Shown: piece by piece, positions 26,073 to 33,948 of the stretch
How the letters are laid out: each line of letters opens with the position of its first letter
Position numbering within the stretch: position 1 is the first letter of the stretch
NCBI RefSeq assembly: GCF_021432385.1
Contig: NZ_JAEACT010000003.1
Location: 248,001 to 312,000, forward strand
Source: Clostridium hydrogenum
Lineage (GTDB): Bacteria > Bacillota > Clostridia > Clostridiales > Clostridiaceae
Length of the DNA stretch: 64,000 nucleotides
Direction: 5' to 3'
Translations under genes and position numbers: made by a program
Notes under the pieces: model-generated
Seen by the model: only the letters and a program-made list of their open reading frames with translations
Told to the model about the DNA's origin: nothing
Databases searched by the model: none

Positions 26073-26543
26073 TAACAAATTTTTAATGTACCACACATCA
26101 CAAGCATAGTGCTCAGTTCCAATTAAAGGTTTGTCTAATTTACTAAATCCATTTTTTGAATAAAACTTATTTGCAGCAACCATATTAGAAAAAGTTTCAA
26201 GGTAACATCTTTCGTAGTAACTGCTAGCAAATTCCAAAGCCAAATCAAGTAATTTCCTTGCAACTCCCGTTCCCCTTGCTTCCTTTAATGAGTACATTTT
26301 CTGCAATTCACATACATTTTCTGCACCTTCTAAAGGTCCAATACCACAACCAGCTACTATCCTATTATCCTTTTCTACAACCCAATACTTGGATTTTTCA
26401 TTTTGATAAACTTCATAAAAACACCCTAAATTAGGATCAGTCCAAGCGCAGCCCGGCTTGTTTGCACCAAATTCTACTAAACAAGATCTAATAAGCGCTT
26501 CAACTTGTTCATTATCTTTCTTTTGTATTTCTCTTATTAACAT
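26070..26543 (-). CDS. GNAT-family N-acetyltransferase
   Basis: A 157-residue acetyltransferase using acetyl-CoA. The core is VAGCGIGPLEG near residue 65 followed by LQKMYSLKEARGTGVARKLL near 80, which holds the R/Q-x-x-G-x-G/A pyrophosphate-binding motif, and CYLETFSNMVAANKFYSKNGF near 115. The acceptor substrate cannot be told from sequence. GGAGGG precedes the ATG. It touches the small upstream gene at 26543 and is probably cotranscribed with it. Confidence 0.9.
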   Translation of the reverse strand: MLIREIQKKDNEQVEALIRSCLVEFGANKPGCAWTDPNLGCFYEVYQNEKSKYWVVEKDNRIVAGCGIGPLEGAENVCELQKMYSLKEARGTGVARKLLDLALEFASSYYERCYLETFSNMVAANKFYSKNGFSKLDKPLIGTEHYACDVWYIKNLL

Positions 26544-26776
26544 TATGTCCCTCCAATAAAGTTTTTGTATTTATTATATATTATTTTCAAATCATCAAAT
26601 ACTAAATCTTTCACATCTTTCTTTCCCAATAAATAAAACATATTAGCAATTGCCGATATATAATTTACTGTTGAAGACTTTTTATAATGTTTCAAAAAAT
26701 CATCAATTATTAATTGAGTTTCTTTGGTCAACTTCTCCATCATTTGTTTATTATCTATTTTATTTTTACTTAGCAT
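26543..26776 (-). CDS. Small protein resembling a recombinase core-binding domain
   Basis: A 77-residue protein of mostly helical character. From ETQLIIDDFLKHYKKSS onward (about residue 20) through FYLLGKKDVKDLVFDDLKII it resembles the N-terminal SAM-like core-binding domain of tyrosine recombinases, but no catalytic domain follows in any frame. It may be a remnant of an integrase or a standalone DNA-binding protein. The ribosome site before the ATG is weak. Its stop overlaps the GNAT gene start by one base. The assignment is tentative. Confidence 0.5.
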   Translation of the reverse strand: MLSKNKIDNKQMMEKLTKETQLIIDDFLKHYKKSSTVNYISAIANMFYLLGKKDVKDLVFDDLKIIYNKYKNFIGGT

Positions 26777-26817
26777 TATTAATCAACTTCATTTATAGTT
26801 TTCCTCTACTATTACAC

Positions 26818-27264
26818 TTATATATAATCATTAATTATAATACACTTAATTTCTTCCATGTTTTTAAGCCTTATATCTTTAGTTATAAATACATCAGAAC
26901 CCTCTTCAATACCAGTTGCTATAAAAATAGCATCAGGTGTTTTAAATCCATATTTAGCTCTAAGTTCTGCAGCTACTATAGCTATATTTTTATCAATACT
27001 TTTAACTGCCAAATTTGGGAACGTCGATATTACAGCTTTGTAAGCACGTGCTAAATTTTCATTATTATCTTTAAGTGGTTTTGTTAGAACTTCTGTTAAA
27101 ACTAAAATTGATGTTATTCCATAAACTTGCCCTTTTTCAATTTTCTGAAAGACATCTTTAGCTATATCAAAATATTGAGGATGTTTTTCCATAAGATAAA
27201 TAAACAAATTAGTATCTATTAAAATCCTTTTATACTTTTTTAATTCTTCTCCTATTTGTCCCAT
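26818..27264 (-). CDS. PIN-domain ribonuclease toxin (VapC-like)
   Basis: A 148-residue PIN-domain protein, probably an RNase toxin. Acidic residues of the active site are visible: ILIDTNLFIY near residue 14, LVLTEVLTKPL near 57, and FKTPDAIFIATG near 107 with VFITKD near 125. GGAGAGAG precedes the ATG. The gene overlaps the small upstream gene by 13 bases, the standard antitoxin-toxin arrangement, so the pair is read as a VapBC-type module. Confidence 0.87.
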   Translation of the reverse strand: MGQIGEELKKYKRILIDTNLFIYLMEKHPQYFDIAKDVFQKIEKGQVYGITSILVLTEVLTKPLKDNNENLARAYKAVISTFPNLAVKSIDKNIAIVAAELRAKYGFKTPDAIFIATGIEEGSDVFITKDIRLKNMEEIKCIIINDYI

Positions 27265-27512
27265 TTATCTCTCTCCTGTTTTATATACTCCGTTCCACCA
27301 ACACTTTGCCACATCTCATCACCTAACCCAGATAAGAAATCAGTATATGACTTCGGCTTTTTCATTAAAAATAAAGAGTTGCTTTTTTTATCATAATCCC
27401 ATATAAACTCATCACCAAGTTTTTCTTTTATCACATCAATTAATTCTTCAGGTATAATAATTGTTTTATAATGATTAGTATCCAAATTAGCATATTCATT
27501 TACATGCTTCAT
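27252..27512 (-). CDS. Probable antitoxin of the PIN-domain toxin
   Basis: An 86-residue protein whose start follows GGAGG. Residues 15-50 (TIIIPEELIDVIKEKLG, FIWDYDKKSNSLFLMKKP) look like a strand-turn-strand AbrB/MazE-type DNA-binding module, and the C-terminus EYIKQERDKWDK is like the toxin-neutralising tail of VapB proteins. Its position immediately upstream of, and overlapping, the PIN gene is the main support. Function is inferred. Confidence 0.75.
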   Translation of the reverse strand: MKHVNEYANLDTNHYKTIIIPEELIDVIKEKLGDEFIWDYDKKSNSLFLMKKPKSYTDFLSGLGDEMWQSVGGTEYIKQERDKWDK

Positions 27513-27604
27513 ATTAGTACGCCTCCTTATCTATTATAAAAATATTATAACACATTTAATATTTGCTAAACATTCATATCTTATTTTAACTAAATACTGC
27601 AATA

Positions 27605-27763
27605 AGGCATCTTAAAAAAAATAATAAGTCCAAATTGAGAGATAGTTTTGTGTAATACAAGAAACTGTAACTCGTTAATACTGGTTGTCTTGGCGTGTTA
27701 TAGTGACGAAGGATTACGCGAAAATAGCCGAAAGTTGGACTTGTTATTTTCTTTAAGATGCCT
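27605..27763. mobile_element. 159-bp non-autonomous element with ~30-bp terminal inverted repeats
   Basis: The left end AGGCATCTTAAAAAAAATAA then TAAGTCCAAATT matches the inverted right end AAGTTGGACTTGTTATTTTC then TTTAAGATGCCT. The interior (GTTTTGTGTAATACAAGAAAC; GGATTACGCGAAAATAGCCG) encodes no protein. End-like fragments appear at about 24864 and 62490 (AAGGCACATTAAAGAAAAAA). It looks like a MITE or deletion derivative of an IS. Confidence 0.7.
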
Positions 27764-27776
27764 AAATATAAATTTC

Positions 27777-27807
27777 TTGACATTCCACCTTGTAGAAGGT
27801 ATTTAAT
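27777..27807 (+). promoter_or_regulatory. MerR-type promoter with dyad in the spacer
   Basis: TTGACA (27777-27782) and TTTAAT (27802-27807) are 19 bases apart, the long spacing typical of MerR-controlled promoters, and the spacer carries the dyad ACCTTGTAGAAGGT (27787-27800). This fits autoregulation of the downstream MerR-family gene. Confidence 0.7.
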
Positions 27808-27827
27808 GATATTAAGGGGGCTTTAAC

Positions 27828-28730
27828 ATGAGAATTAAAGAAGTAGAAAAAATATTAGGAATATCAGCAAAAAACATTAGATTTTATGAAAAGGAAGGAC
27901 TATTGTTTCCAAAACGAAATCTTGAAAATGGCTATAGAGAATACTCTGTTATTGATGTTAAAACTTTAAAAAAAATAAAATTACTCAGAAAATTGGGTAT
28001 TTCTATTGAAAATATTCGCTTATTGCAAACTGGTAAAATTACACTTAGTGATATATCAACCAAGCAAATATGTAATTTTGATAAACAACTTAGTAATTTA
28101 AATGAAATTAAGGATTTATGCAATGAAATAAAGAATTTAAATATATCTCTAGAAGAAATAGATACTGATTTATGGTTATGTAAAATGGATGATTTAGAGA
28201 ATAAAGGAACTAGATTTATGAATATAAGTAATGATGAAATTATAAGGTTTTTACCAAATAAATTTAAAATGGAATACTACGAATCAATTGCTAAAAATGG
28301 AGAAATTAGCTCTTTCCTTTTAAACAAAATTACTAATTATTTTGAAGACATTTATACTCAAAAAGTAAATATGGAAAATTTATTTCTTAATACTTTAAAA
28401 AATGCAAGTGCTGAAGAAAAATCTAATCTATTAAACTTGCTAAAAGAAAATAATATTGAATTATATGAAAAAATATTAATAAAATTATTTAATTTCGAGG
28501 ATATAATAACCCTAGATAAAGATTTTGCAAAAAATATTATTGAAAAATTTGATAATGAAACTGTTGTAAAAGCATCAATGGGAGCTTCTCCTAGAGCTAA
28601 TGAGTATCTTCAAATGTTACTTTCAAATATTGATTTTAATAAAGAAAAAGAATCAATTGGAAGTATTCAAATCAGTGAAATAGAAACTATGCAGGAAAAA
28701 ATAATGAATAAAATTAATGAATATTTGTAG
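27828..28730 (+). CDS. MerR-family regulator with FliG-like C-terminal domain
   Basis: A 300-residue protein. Residues 1-70 are a MerR winged helix (ILGISAKNIRFYEKEGLL near 9, NGYREYS near 35, IKLLRKLGISIENIRLL near 50). A coiled linker follows (80-115). The C-terminal ~110 residues resemble the flagellar rotor protein FliG: LLNLLKENNIELYEKILIKL then LFNFEDIITLD at about 220, NETVVKASMGA near 244, and IQISEIETMQEKIMNKI near 280, matching in order the FliG middle/C-terminal pattern F-x-FED, VD, ALKGA and VExAQ. Several charged residues of the FliG torque helix are not conserved. No flagellar genes are in the window. The effector is unknown; AGGGGG precedes the ATG. Confidence 0.75.
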   Translation: MRIKEVEKILGISAKNIRFYEKEGLLFPKRNLENGYREYSVIDVKTLKKIKLLRKLGISIENIRLLQTGKITLSDISTKQICNFDKQLSNLNEIKDLCNEIKNLNISLEEIDTDLWLCKMDDLENKGTRFMNISNDEIIRFLPNKFKMEYYESIAKNGEISSFLLNKITNYFEDIYTQKVNMENLFLNTLKNASAEEKSNLLNLLKENNIELYEKILIKLFNFEDIITLDKDFAKNIIEKFDNETVVKASMGASPRANEYLQMLLSNIDFNKEKESIGSIQISEIETMQEKIMNKINEYL

Positions 28731-28797
28731 TATATTATTACAACAAATATTCTATACTTACAATTCTGACAAATTATAATTTATATAATTCCTATCA

Positions 28798-28837
28798 TTT
28801 ACATATTTTATATAGTTTGGTATACTGAACATGTTCA
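28798..28837 (+). promoter_or_regulatory. Promoter and operator of the TetR gene
   Basis: TTTACA (28798-28803), a 17-base spacer, TATACT (28821-28826), then the perfect palindrome TGAACATGTTCA (28826-28837) at the expected transcription start, with a further half site GTTCAAA. This suggests autorepression. A fragment of the ~100-bp repeat end (AATAAACCAGTTCAACTATA) follows at about 28860. Confidence 0.7.
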
Positions 28838-28892
28838 AATCAAGTTCAAATATATACAAAAATAAACCAGTTCAACTATAAAGGAGTAATTT

Positions 28893-29459
28893 ATGAATTC
28901 TAAAGATACCGATGCTAAGAAAAAAATAATACAAGTAACCATGGATATATTAAATGAAGTAGATGAACCAGATAAAATAACAATACGACAAATTGCTGAG
29001 AGAGCAAATGTTGGGGTTGGACTAATAAATTATCACTTTCAATCAAAGGAAAATTTACTTTACAAAGCTGTTTCTGATACCATGAGTGAACTAGCAGAAA
29101 CTTTACAAAAATCAAAGAACGGAGAAACAAAAAATCCAATACAAAAATTAAAAGAAATGCTCAAAGAACTTGTAGATTTCACTATACATTACAATAAACT
29201 CAGCAGGATACTTGTGTCACATACTATGCAGCAAGGTAATATGCAAGTACCACTTTATATAATGCCAATAATAAGAGAAATATATGGGAGCAAAAAAAAT
29301 GAAATTGAAATGAGGATAATTGCCCTTGAAATAATATCAACACTTCAGGTAATTTATATAGGTTCGGAAGATTTTCAAATATACACAGGTATGGATATTA
29401 GCAATAAAGCACAAAGGGATAAGCTTATTGATACTATAATAAGCGATATTATTAAATAA
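28893..29459 (+). CDS. TetR-family transcriptional regulator
   Basis: A 188-residue one-domain repressor with ligand pocket. The N-terminal HTH has IIQVTMDILNEV near residue 11, ITIRQIAERANVGVGLINYHF near 30 and SKENLLYKAV near 54. The C-terminal helices (80-185) are variable and probably bind an unknown ligand. AAAGGAG precedes the ATG. A small membrane protein gene follows after 16 bases and is probably in the same operon, while the SDR gene converges on it. Confidence 0.92.
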   Translation: MNSKDTDAKKKIIQVTMDILNEVDEPDKITIRQIAERANVGVGLINYHFQSKENLLYKAVSDTMSELAETLQKSKNGETKNPIQKLKEMLKELVDFTIHYNKLSRILVSHTMQQGNMQVPLYIMPIIREIYGSKKNEIEMRIIALEIISTLQVIYIGSEDFQIYTGMDISNKAQRDKLIDTIISDIIK

Positions 29460-29475
29460 TACTGGAGGGTTTTAA

Positions 29476-29676
29476 ATGAAAATAATATCTTTAACAGTAG
29501 GAATATTAACCATTGTTCTTCTATTATCAACATTAATTTGCGGTTCTTGGATTAAAGCTAAAGGACTTACAAATGATGCTAGTTCTTTAGCTTTTCACGC
29601 AAAAATAGGAATTGCATCGGTTATATTTGGATTGCTTTCTGCTATTCTTTTAATTATCCAAGTTATAAAACATTAA
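29476..29676 (+). CDS. Small two-helix membrane protein
   Basis: A 66-residue protein with two predicted TM helices, residues 3-24 (IISLTVGILTIVLLLSTLIC) and 43-63 (IGIASVIFGLLSAILLIIQV), joined by a short polar loop. GGAGG lies before the ATG. It sits 16 bases after the TetR gene and ends exactly one base before the convergent SDR gene. I do not recognise a family; it may be controlled by, or act with, the adjacent regulator. Confidence 0.75.
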   Translation: MKIISLTVGILTIVLLLSTLICGSWIKAKGLTNDASSLAFHAKIGIASVIFGLLSAILLIIQVIKH

Positions 29677-30453
29677 TTATTTTTTCATCATATTCATTCC
29701 AAGCTTTGTAACAACATTTCTTGGAATGAACCTCACCGCTTCAGTCATAATTTTATTATAAATTCCAGTAACAACTATTGATTTATTGTTCATTAAAGCT
29801 CTATATCCTTTTTCTGCTACATCACTGGCATTTAAAAGTTTCCCCCTAAAAAGTTTTATATTTTCAATATTTGCTCTTTTGGCAAAGCTTGTCTTCGTAG
29901 CTCCAGGGCAAAGAGTAGTGACCGTTACACCTGTGCCCTTTAATTCTTCTTTTATTCCCTCTGAAAAATATAGCACAAAAGCCTTAGAAGCACAATAAAC
30001 TGAATTTAACGGACAAGGTTGAAAAGAGCCTGTAGAACCTAAATTAAGTATTTTGCCATATCCTCTTTCAACCATACCTTTAACATACAAACTAGTTAGC
30101 TTTGTAAGTGAAAACATGTTTAAATACATCATATTTAAACTATCATCTACATTGACTTCGTGAAAATTACCATATACTTGTATCCCTGCATTATTAACTA
30201 AAATATCAATCTGTATTGAATTTTTCTCTGTATAATTAAATATTTCCTCCGATGACAATGGCTCTGATAAATTTTTTACAATATTAATAACCTTTATTTT
30301 ACTATTTTCCTTTAAAACTATTGATTTAGCTTTTTCAAGTCTTTCTATATTTTGAGAGACCATGACTAAGTTGTAATTATTTCTAGCAAATATTTTGCAA
30401 AGTTCCAAACCAATCCCACTTGATGCTCCTGTAATTAATGCTGTTTTATTCAT
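29677..30453 (-). CDS. Short-chain dehydrogenase/reductase
   Basis: A 258-residue classical SDR. NAD(P)-binding ALITGASSGIGLELCK at the N-terminus, LVNNAGIQVYG near residue 85, the catalytic Ser in LNLGSTGSF near 135, YCASKAF (YxxxK) near 151, and LCPGATKT near 182. The C-terminal end VTKLGMNMMKK is hydrophobic-basic as in fatty-acid or steroid-type SDRs. The substrate is unknown. GAGG precedes the ATG. The gene converges on the TetR/membrane protein genes. Confidence 0.93.
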   Translation of the reverse strand: MNKTALITGASSGIGLELCKIFARNNYNLVMVSQNIERLEKAKSIVLKENSKIKVINIVKNLSEPLSSEEIFNYTEKNSIQIDILVNNAGIQVYGNFHEVNVDDSLNMMYLNMFSLTKLTSLYVKGMVERGYGKILNLGSTGSFQPCPLNSVYCASKAFVLYFSEGIKEELKGTGVTVTTLCPGATKTSFAKRANIENIKLFRGKLLNASDVAEKGYRALMNNKSIVVTGIYNKIMTEAVRFIPRNVVTKLGMNMMKK

Positions 30454-30585
30454 ATTTTATCAACCTCACTAAAGTATAAATTAAATTTCACTATATTTAT
30501 ACCTTATTTACTCGGCTTTTTATATGACAGTTCGTGCAAAATACTTGACATCAAACGCAAATGCAAATAAAATTTGTATAATTAG

Positions 30586-30686
30586 AGATAAACCGCTTGA
30601 AACTTCAAAATTAATTTGTATCAAAATGCCGTCTTCTGGGAATTATGATGCAAATTGATTTTGATAGTTGAAACGGTATATCTATA
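30586..30686. repeat. ~100-bp MITE-like repeat
   Basis: The ends are AGATAAACCGCTTGAAACTT and TTGAAACGGTATATCTATA, with the central hairpin TTTGTATCAAAATGCC / GGGAATTATGATGCAAA. It is the same family as 13286 and 40057, here upstream of the AraC-type gene. Confidence 0.8.
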
Positions 30687-30718
30687 ACGTTTTAAAATTT
30701 GTATAGGATGGTGAATAT

Positions 30719-31741
30719 ATGAATCCTTCCATGTCAATTTCTGCAACAAAAATTTCTGCCTTTTTAATGGAATTTGATAATAATTATAACATTAGCATAG
30801 ATGAAGTTATTGCTTTTTCAAAGGTTAATAAATCAATATTATCATCACCAGATAACAGATTATCAGGACTTGAAGTAAAAAAAATCATAGAAGCTGCTAA
30901 AAGTTTAACTAAGGATAGCTATATTGGTCTTCACCAAGGACAGAGACTCTCAAAGGGGTTTTCAAATATTTTAGGATATGTTTTAATGAATTGCTCTACC
31001 TTAAAAGAATGCTGGACAAAGTATTGTAGATATGAAAAGCTTATTGATAGTACAAGCGCTTCTAGTTTTGAACTTTTAAAAAATAAAGCAGTACTTAACA
31101 ATATAACCTTAGATCCTTCTTTAAAAGATAACATACAATTTTCCGACTTTAAACTTTCCGGAATGCTTTCATACATTAAATTATTATGTGGCAAGAATAT
31201 TCAACTGATTGAAGTTCATTTCACACATTCAAAACCTAAAAATATTTGTGAATATGAAAAAGTCTTTCAAAGTAACCTACTCTTTGAAAAGGCATCCAAT
31301 GCGTTAATATTTAATAGTAATTTGTTAAGTACGCCCGTGCTAGAACCCAACAAAAGCTTATTACATCTATTTGAAAAAAACGCCAATACTGCAATTGAAG
31401 AATTAAATACTAATGCTTGCTATAATGATAAAGTCACTAAAATAATTACTGAAGAATTACTAAAATCCAATCTAATTTCAATTGAAACTATTGCTAAAAA
31501 GTTATCCTTAAGCGTAAGAAGCTTGCAATTACATTTACATAAAGAAAATACTTCTTATGCTGAATTATTGAAAGACACTCGTAAAAATATAGCTGTTAAC
31601 TATCTTACTAATCCTAATATCACAATAGCTGAAATTGCATATGTGCTTGGTTTCTCAGAAGTTAGTGCCTTTCATAGAACTTTCAAAAGTTGGACAGGGC
31701 TTACGCCAGCTAAATTTAGACTTAAGCATAAAACATTTTAA
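30719..31741 (+). CDS. AraC-family regulator with N-terminal ligand domain
   Basis: A 340-residue regulator. Residues 1-200 form the arabinose-binding-like (OruR/ArgR type) N-terminal domain (GLHQGQRLSKGFSNILGYVL near 76). The C-terminal 100 residues are an AraC double HTH: SIETIAKKLSLSVRSLQLHL near 258 and ITIAEIAYVLGFSEVSAFHR near 302, followed by FKSWTGLTPAKFR. The ligand and targets are unknown. The ATG is preceded by AGGATGG. The stop overlaps the convergent YjbR-NTPase gene by 4 bases. Confidence 0.92.
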   Translation: MNPSMSISATKISAFLMEFDNNYNISIDEVIAFSKVNKSILSSPDNRLSGLEVKKIIEAAKSLTKDSYIGLHQGQRLSKGFSNILGYVLMNCSTLKECWTKYCRYEKLIDSTSASSFELLKNKAVLNNITLDPSLKDNIQFSDFKLSGMLSYIKLLCGKNIQLIEVHFTHSKPKNICEYEKVFQSNLLFEKASNALIFNSNLLSTPVLEPNKSLLHLFEKNANTAIEELNTNACYNDKVTKIITEELLKSNLISIETIAKKLSLSVRSLQLHLHKENTSYAELLKDTRKNIAVNYLTNPNITIAEIAYVLGFSEVSAFHRTFKSWTGLTPAKFRLKHKTF

Positions 31742-32577
31742 AAGCATATCTCTATAACTTTCTCTTTAACTAAATAAAGCTCATCTTCAATGCTTTTTTT
31801 CATTTCCAATGCCTCTTTCAGCTTAACCCCTCTTTTTTTGCAGTGTTCTTTAAGAAGTTCATCATTTATATTCAAATAAATAATAATGTCACTTTCTATA
31901 GGAACTGTAGCAAATACAGGCTCATTAGGTCTTGTTTTAATTTTTTCTTTTACATAACCATCCATTATCTTGCCAATTTCTGATGTCCACGGAGTTTGAC
32001 ATACAATTTTTGTTTCATCTTCATTTAATAAACGAAATATCTCCTTATCCATGTCTCTGCAATTATCCAGCTTATTAGTTAAATATGATTTTCCACAGCA
32101 GGTTGTCCCCACAACACAAATTCTTTCATTTGCACGTTTTCTAAATATATTATCTAAAACAGGAATCAATTTTTCATCACTAATTTTTATTGTCATATTG
32201 AAAGGCTCATCTTCTTTTTCTGCTAAAAGCTTTTGGACCTTCTTTGGGAAACTTTTTATAACCGTGTCATATGCTTGATCTATCATAATTAAAAGCTCAT
32301 TTTCTGAAATTTTATCAATATAAACAGTGTTCCAATAAGGCTGCTGAACAGGTGGACAATGATATCCTCGCACTACTACTCCCGGATAATGTTGTCTATA
32401 AAAATCACCAAGCACAGCATCACACTTTAAGGTTATTTTATAGTCATTCTTTAGAGGATATATTTGCGCAAATATCTTTTTGTTTATCTTAATACAAATA
32501 GGAGCATCTCCAAATGGATAATCAATATATGCTCTATTTTTATTACAGCAGTATTGTATTATTTCATTACATTTCAT
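31738..32577 (-). CDS. YjbR/MmcQ-type domain fused to a P-loop NTPase
   Basis: A 279-residue protein in two parts. Residues 1-115 resemble MmcQ/YjbR (DUF419) DNA-binding-fold proteins (YPFGDAPICIKI near 20, YHCPPVQQPYWNTVYID near 72, ELLIMIDQAYDTVIKSFPKK near 92). Residues 148-279 start with a Walker A motif VVGTTCCGKSYLTNKLD and resemble small nucleoside-kinase-like P-loop domains ending in charged helices. This fusion is unusual to me. It lies 1 base after the nitrilase gene without a clear ribosome site of its own, so translation is probably coupled. Function unknown. Confidence 0.65.
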   Translation of the reverse strand: MKCNEIIQYCCNKNRAYIDYPFGDAPICIKINKKIFAQIYPLKNDYKITLKCDAVLGDFYRQHYPGVVVRGYHCPPVQQPYWNTVYIDKISENELLIMIDQAYDTVIKSFPKKVQKLLAEKEDEPFNMTIKISDEKLIPVLDNIFRKRANERICVVGTTCCGKSYLTNKLDNCRDMDKEIFRLLNEDETKIVCQTPWTSEIGKIMDGYVKEKIKTRPNEPVFATVPIESDIIIYLNINDELLKEHCKKRGVKLKEALEMKKSIEDELYLVKEKVIEICF

Positions 32578-32578
32578 T

Positions 32579-33490
32579 TTAATTCACTTTTCCAAAGTTA
32601 GGATCATCTAAAATCTCTTGATACATTTTAATGTATTTATCTGGTCTAAAGTCTGTTCCATCAACTGCTTCATTATACTTGTACAAAAATCTTGTTGATA
32701 AACCTAAATCTATGGTTTCTGTGTACATTCCTTCTTGATCAGCGCCCTTTTCATTGAATGGCAAACCTGTATAATAATGTACTTGCCATGTTTCTCTTGC
32801 AGGGCCCATTATACTGCTTCCACCCCAAAAATAATTGTCCACATCTAAGCCGCATAAGTTTGCTGAAGCAATGAAGATTCCATTTGTTATGCAATTAGCT
32901 TCCAAGTTCGTTCTTGCAAGACTTGGTCCATGACAATGTGCATATGCAGTACTATTTATATAAAGCCTTGCACCTTTAGCCACATAATAACGCGTCATTT
33001 CAGGGAAACAATATGAATCATAACAAATTGCAAGACCTATTGGTCCCCATGGAGTATCTAAAAGCATTGGCTTATCTCCTCTTACTGCCCAGTTTGGCTC
33101 TGGTGCTGGAAGATGCATTTTCCTGTAAGAACCATATAAACCTTCTGGGGTAAACACAGCAAGAGAATTATATATTTTACTTGCATCGTCTTTATCTCTT
33201 TCTGGCATTCCTAAAACAACATACATATCAAGCTTTTTAGCTAAAGCTTCAATTTCATCTGTCGATGGTCCTGGAATTGTTTCTGCAAGCTTAGTTTGCA
33301 TCTTTTCAGCTTTTGGAGTTGACTCTATATCATCATAGCTAGTAAGACTCATTTCTGGAAAAACAATAAAATCCGAACCTTTCTTTGCTGCCGCTTCTAT
33401 GTAACCTTTAATTCTATTTAAATTTGTTTCTTTGTCTCCCCATACAGCATTGAAATTTACAACTGATAATGTGATTATATCCTTATACAT
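32579..33490 (-). CDS. Carbon-nitrogen hydrolase (nitrilase superfamily)
   Basis: A 303-residue amidase/nitrilase. The catalytic triad is visible: Glu in FPEMSLTSYDD near residue 49, Lys in YRKMHLPAPEPNW near 123, and Cys in GLAICYDSYCFPE near 158. The start is ATG 33490 with GGAGGG upstream; an extension to 33520 would contain that site. Likely substrates are amides or omega-amides, not determinable here. It is upstream of, and probably cotranscribed with, the YjbR-NTPase fusion. Confidence 0.92.
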   Translation of the reverse strand: MYKDIITLSVVNFNAVWGDKETNLNRIKGYIEAAAKKGSDFIVFPEMSLTSYDDIESTPKAEKMQTKLAETIPGPSTDEIEALAKKLDMYVVLGMPERDKDDASKIYNSLAVFTPEGLYGSYRKMHLPAPEPNWAVRGDKPMLLDTPWGPIGLAICYDSYCFPEMTRYYVAKGARLYINSTAYAHCHGPSLARTNLEANCITNGIFIASANLCGLDVDNYFWGGSSIMGPARETWQVHYYTGLPFNEKGADQEGMYTETIDLGLSTRFLYKYNEAVDGTDFRPDKYIKMYQEILDDPNFGKVN

Positions 33491-33648
33491 AAAAACCCTC
33501 CTAAGTAATTTAATTCCCATTTACTCAATTTTACATTTTATGTACAATTTTATCAAACATGAGAAGTCATGTTATTTTAACATTTTTGATTATTTAGTAA
33601 GTTTATCATTAATTATTTATCAGTTTATTAATTTTGTTTATGATTTTA

Positions 33649-33842
33649 TTGCGAATTAAGTGTATTGCAGGATATTAAATAAAATTAATAAATCTAAAGC
33701 AAAAAACTTTAAAATCCTAAGAAGTTTCAATAACTCGCTGAGAGTCTGCTCAGACAATTGAAACCTCTAAGTCTTTTAAAGTTTTTTACCTAAGATTTAT
33801 AAAATTTTATTTAAATCATCCTACAACACGCTTAATTCGCAA
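33649..33842. repeat. Long palindrome, copy 3 (short form)
   Basis: TGCGAATTAAGTGTATTGCA and its inverse bound a 194-bp palindrome. The core has AAATAAAATTAATAAATC, GTTTCAATAACTCGCTGAGA, GCTCAGACAATTGAAAC and GATTTATAAAATTTTATTTA, identical in plan to the other copies. The outer variable arms of copies 1, 2 and 4 are missing. Confidence 0.85.
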
Positions 33843-33948
33843 TTACAGTGGTTTAAATGAAAAAATTCCTCCGTACCTACGGAATTCTGGTGCAATACAA
33901 AAATAGTTTTTAAATTGTTATAATGCTGTTTTAAATTAAAAAATAATT

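Noticed and set aside
27586-27783. 65-codon minus-strand ORF
   Set aside because: It lies almost entirely in the 159-bp element with inverted ends and has no ribosome site.
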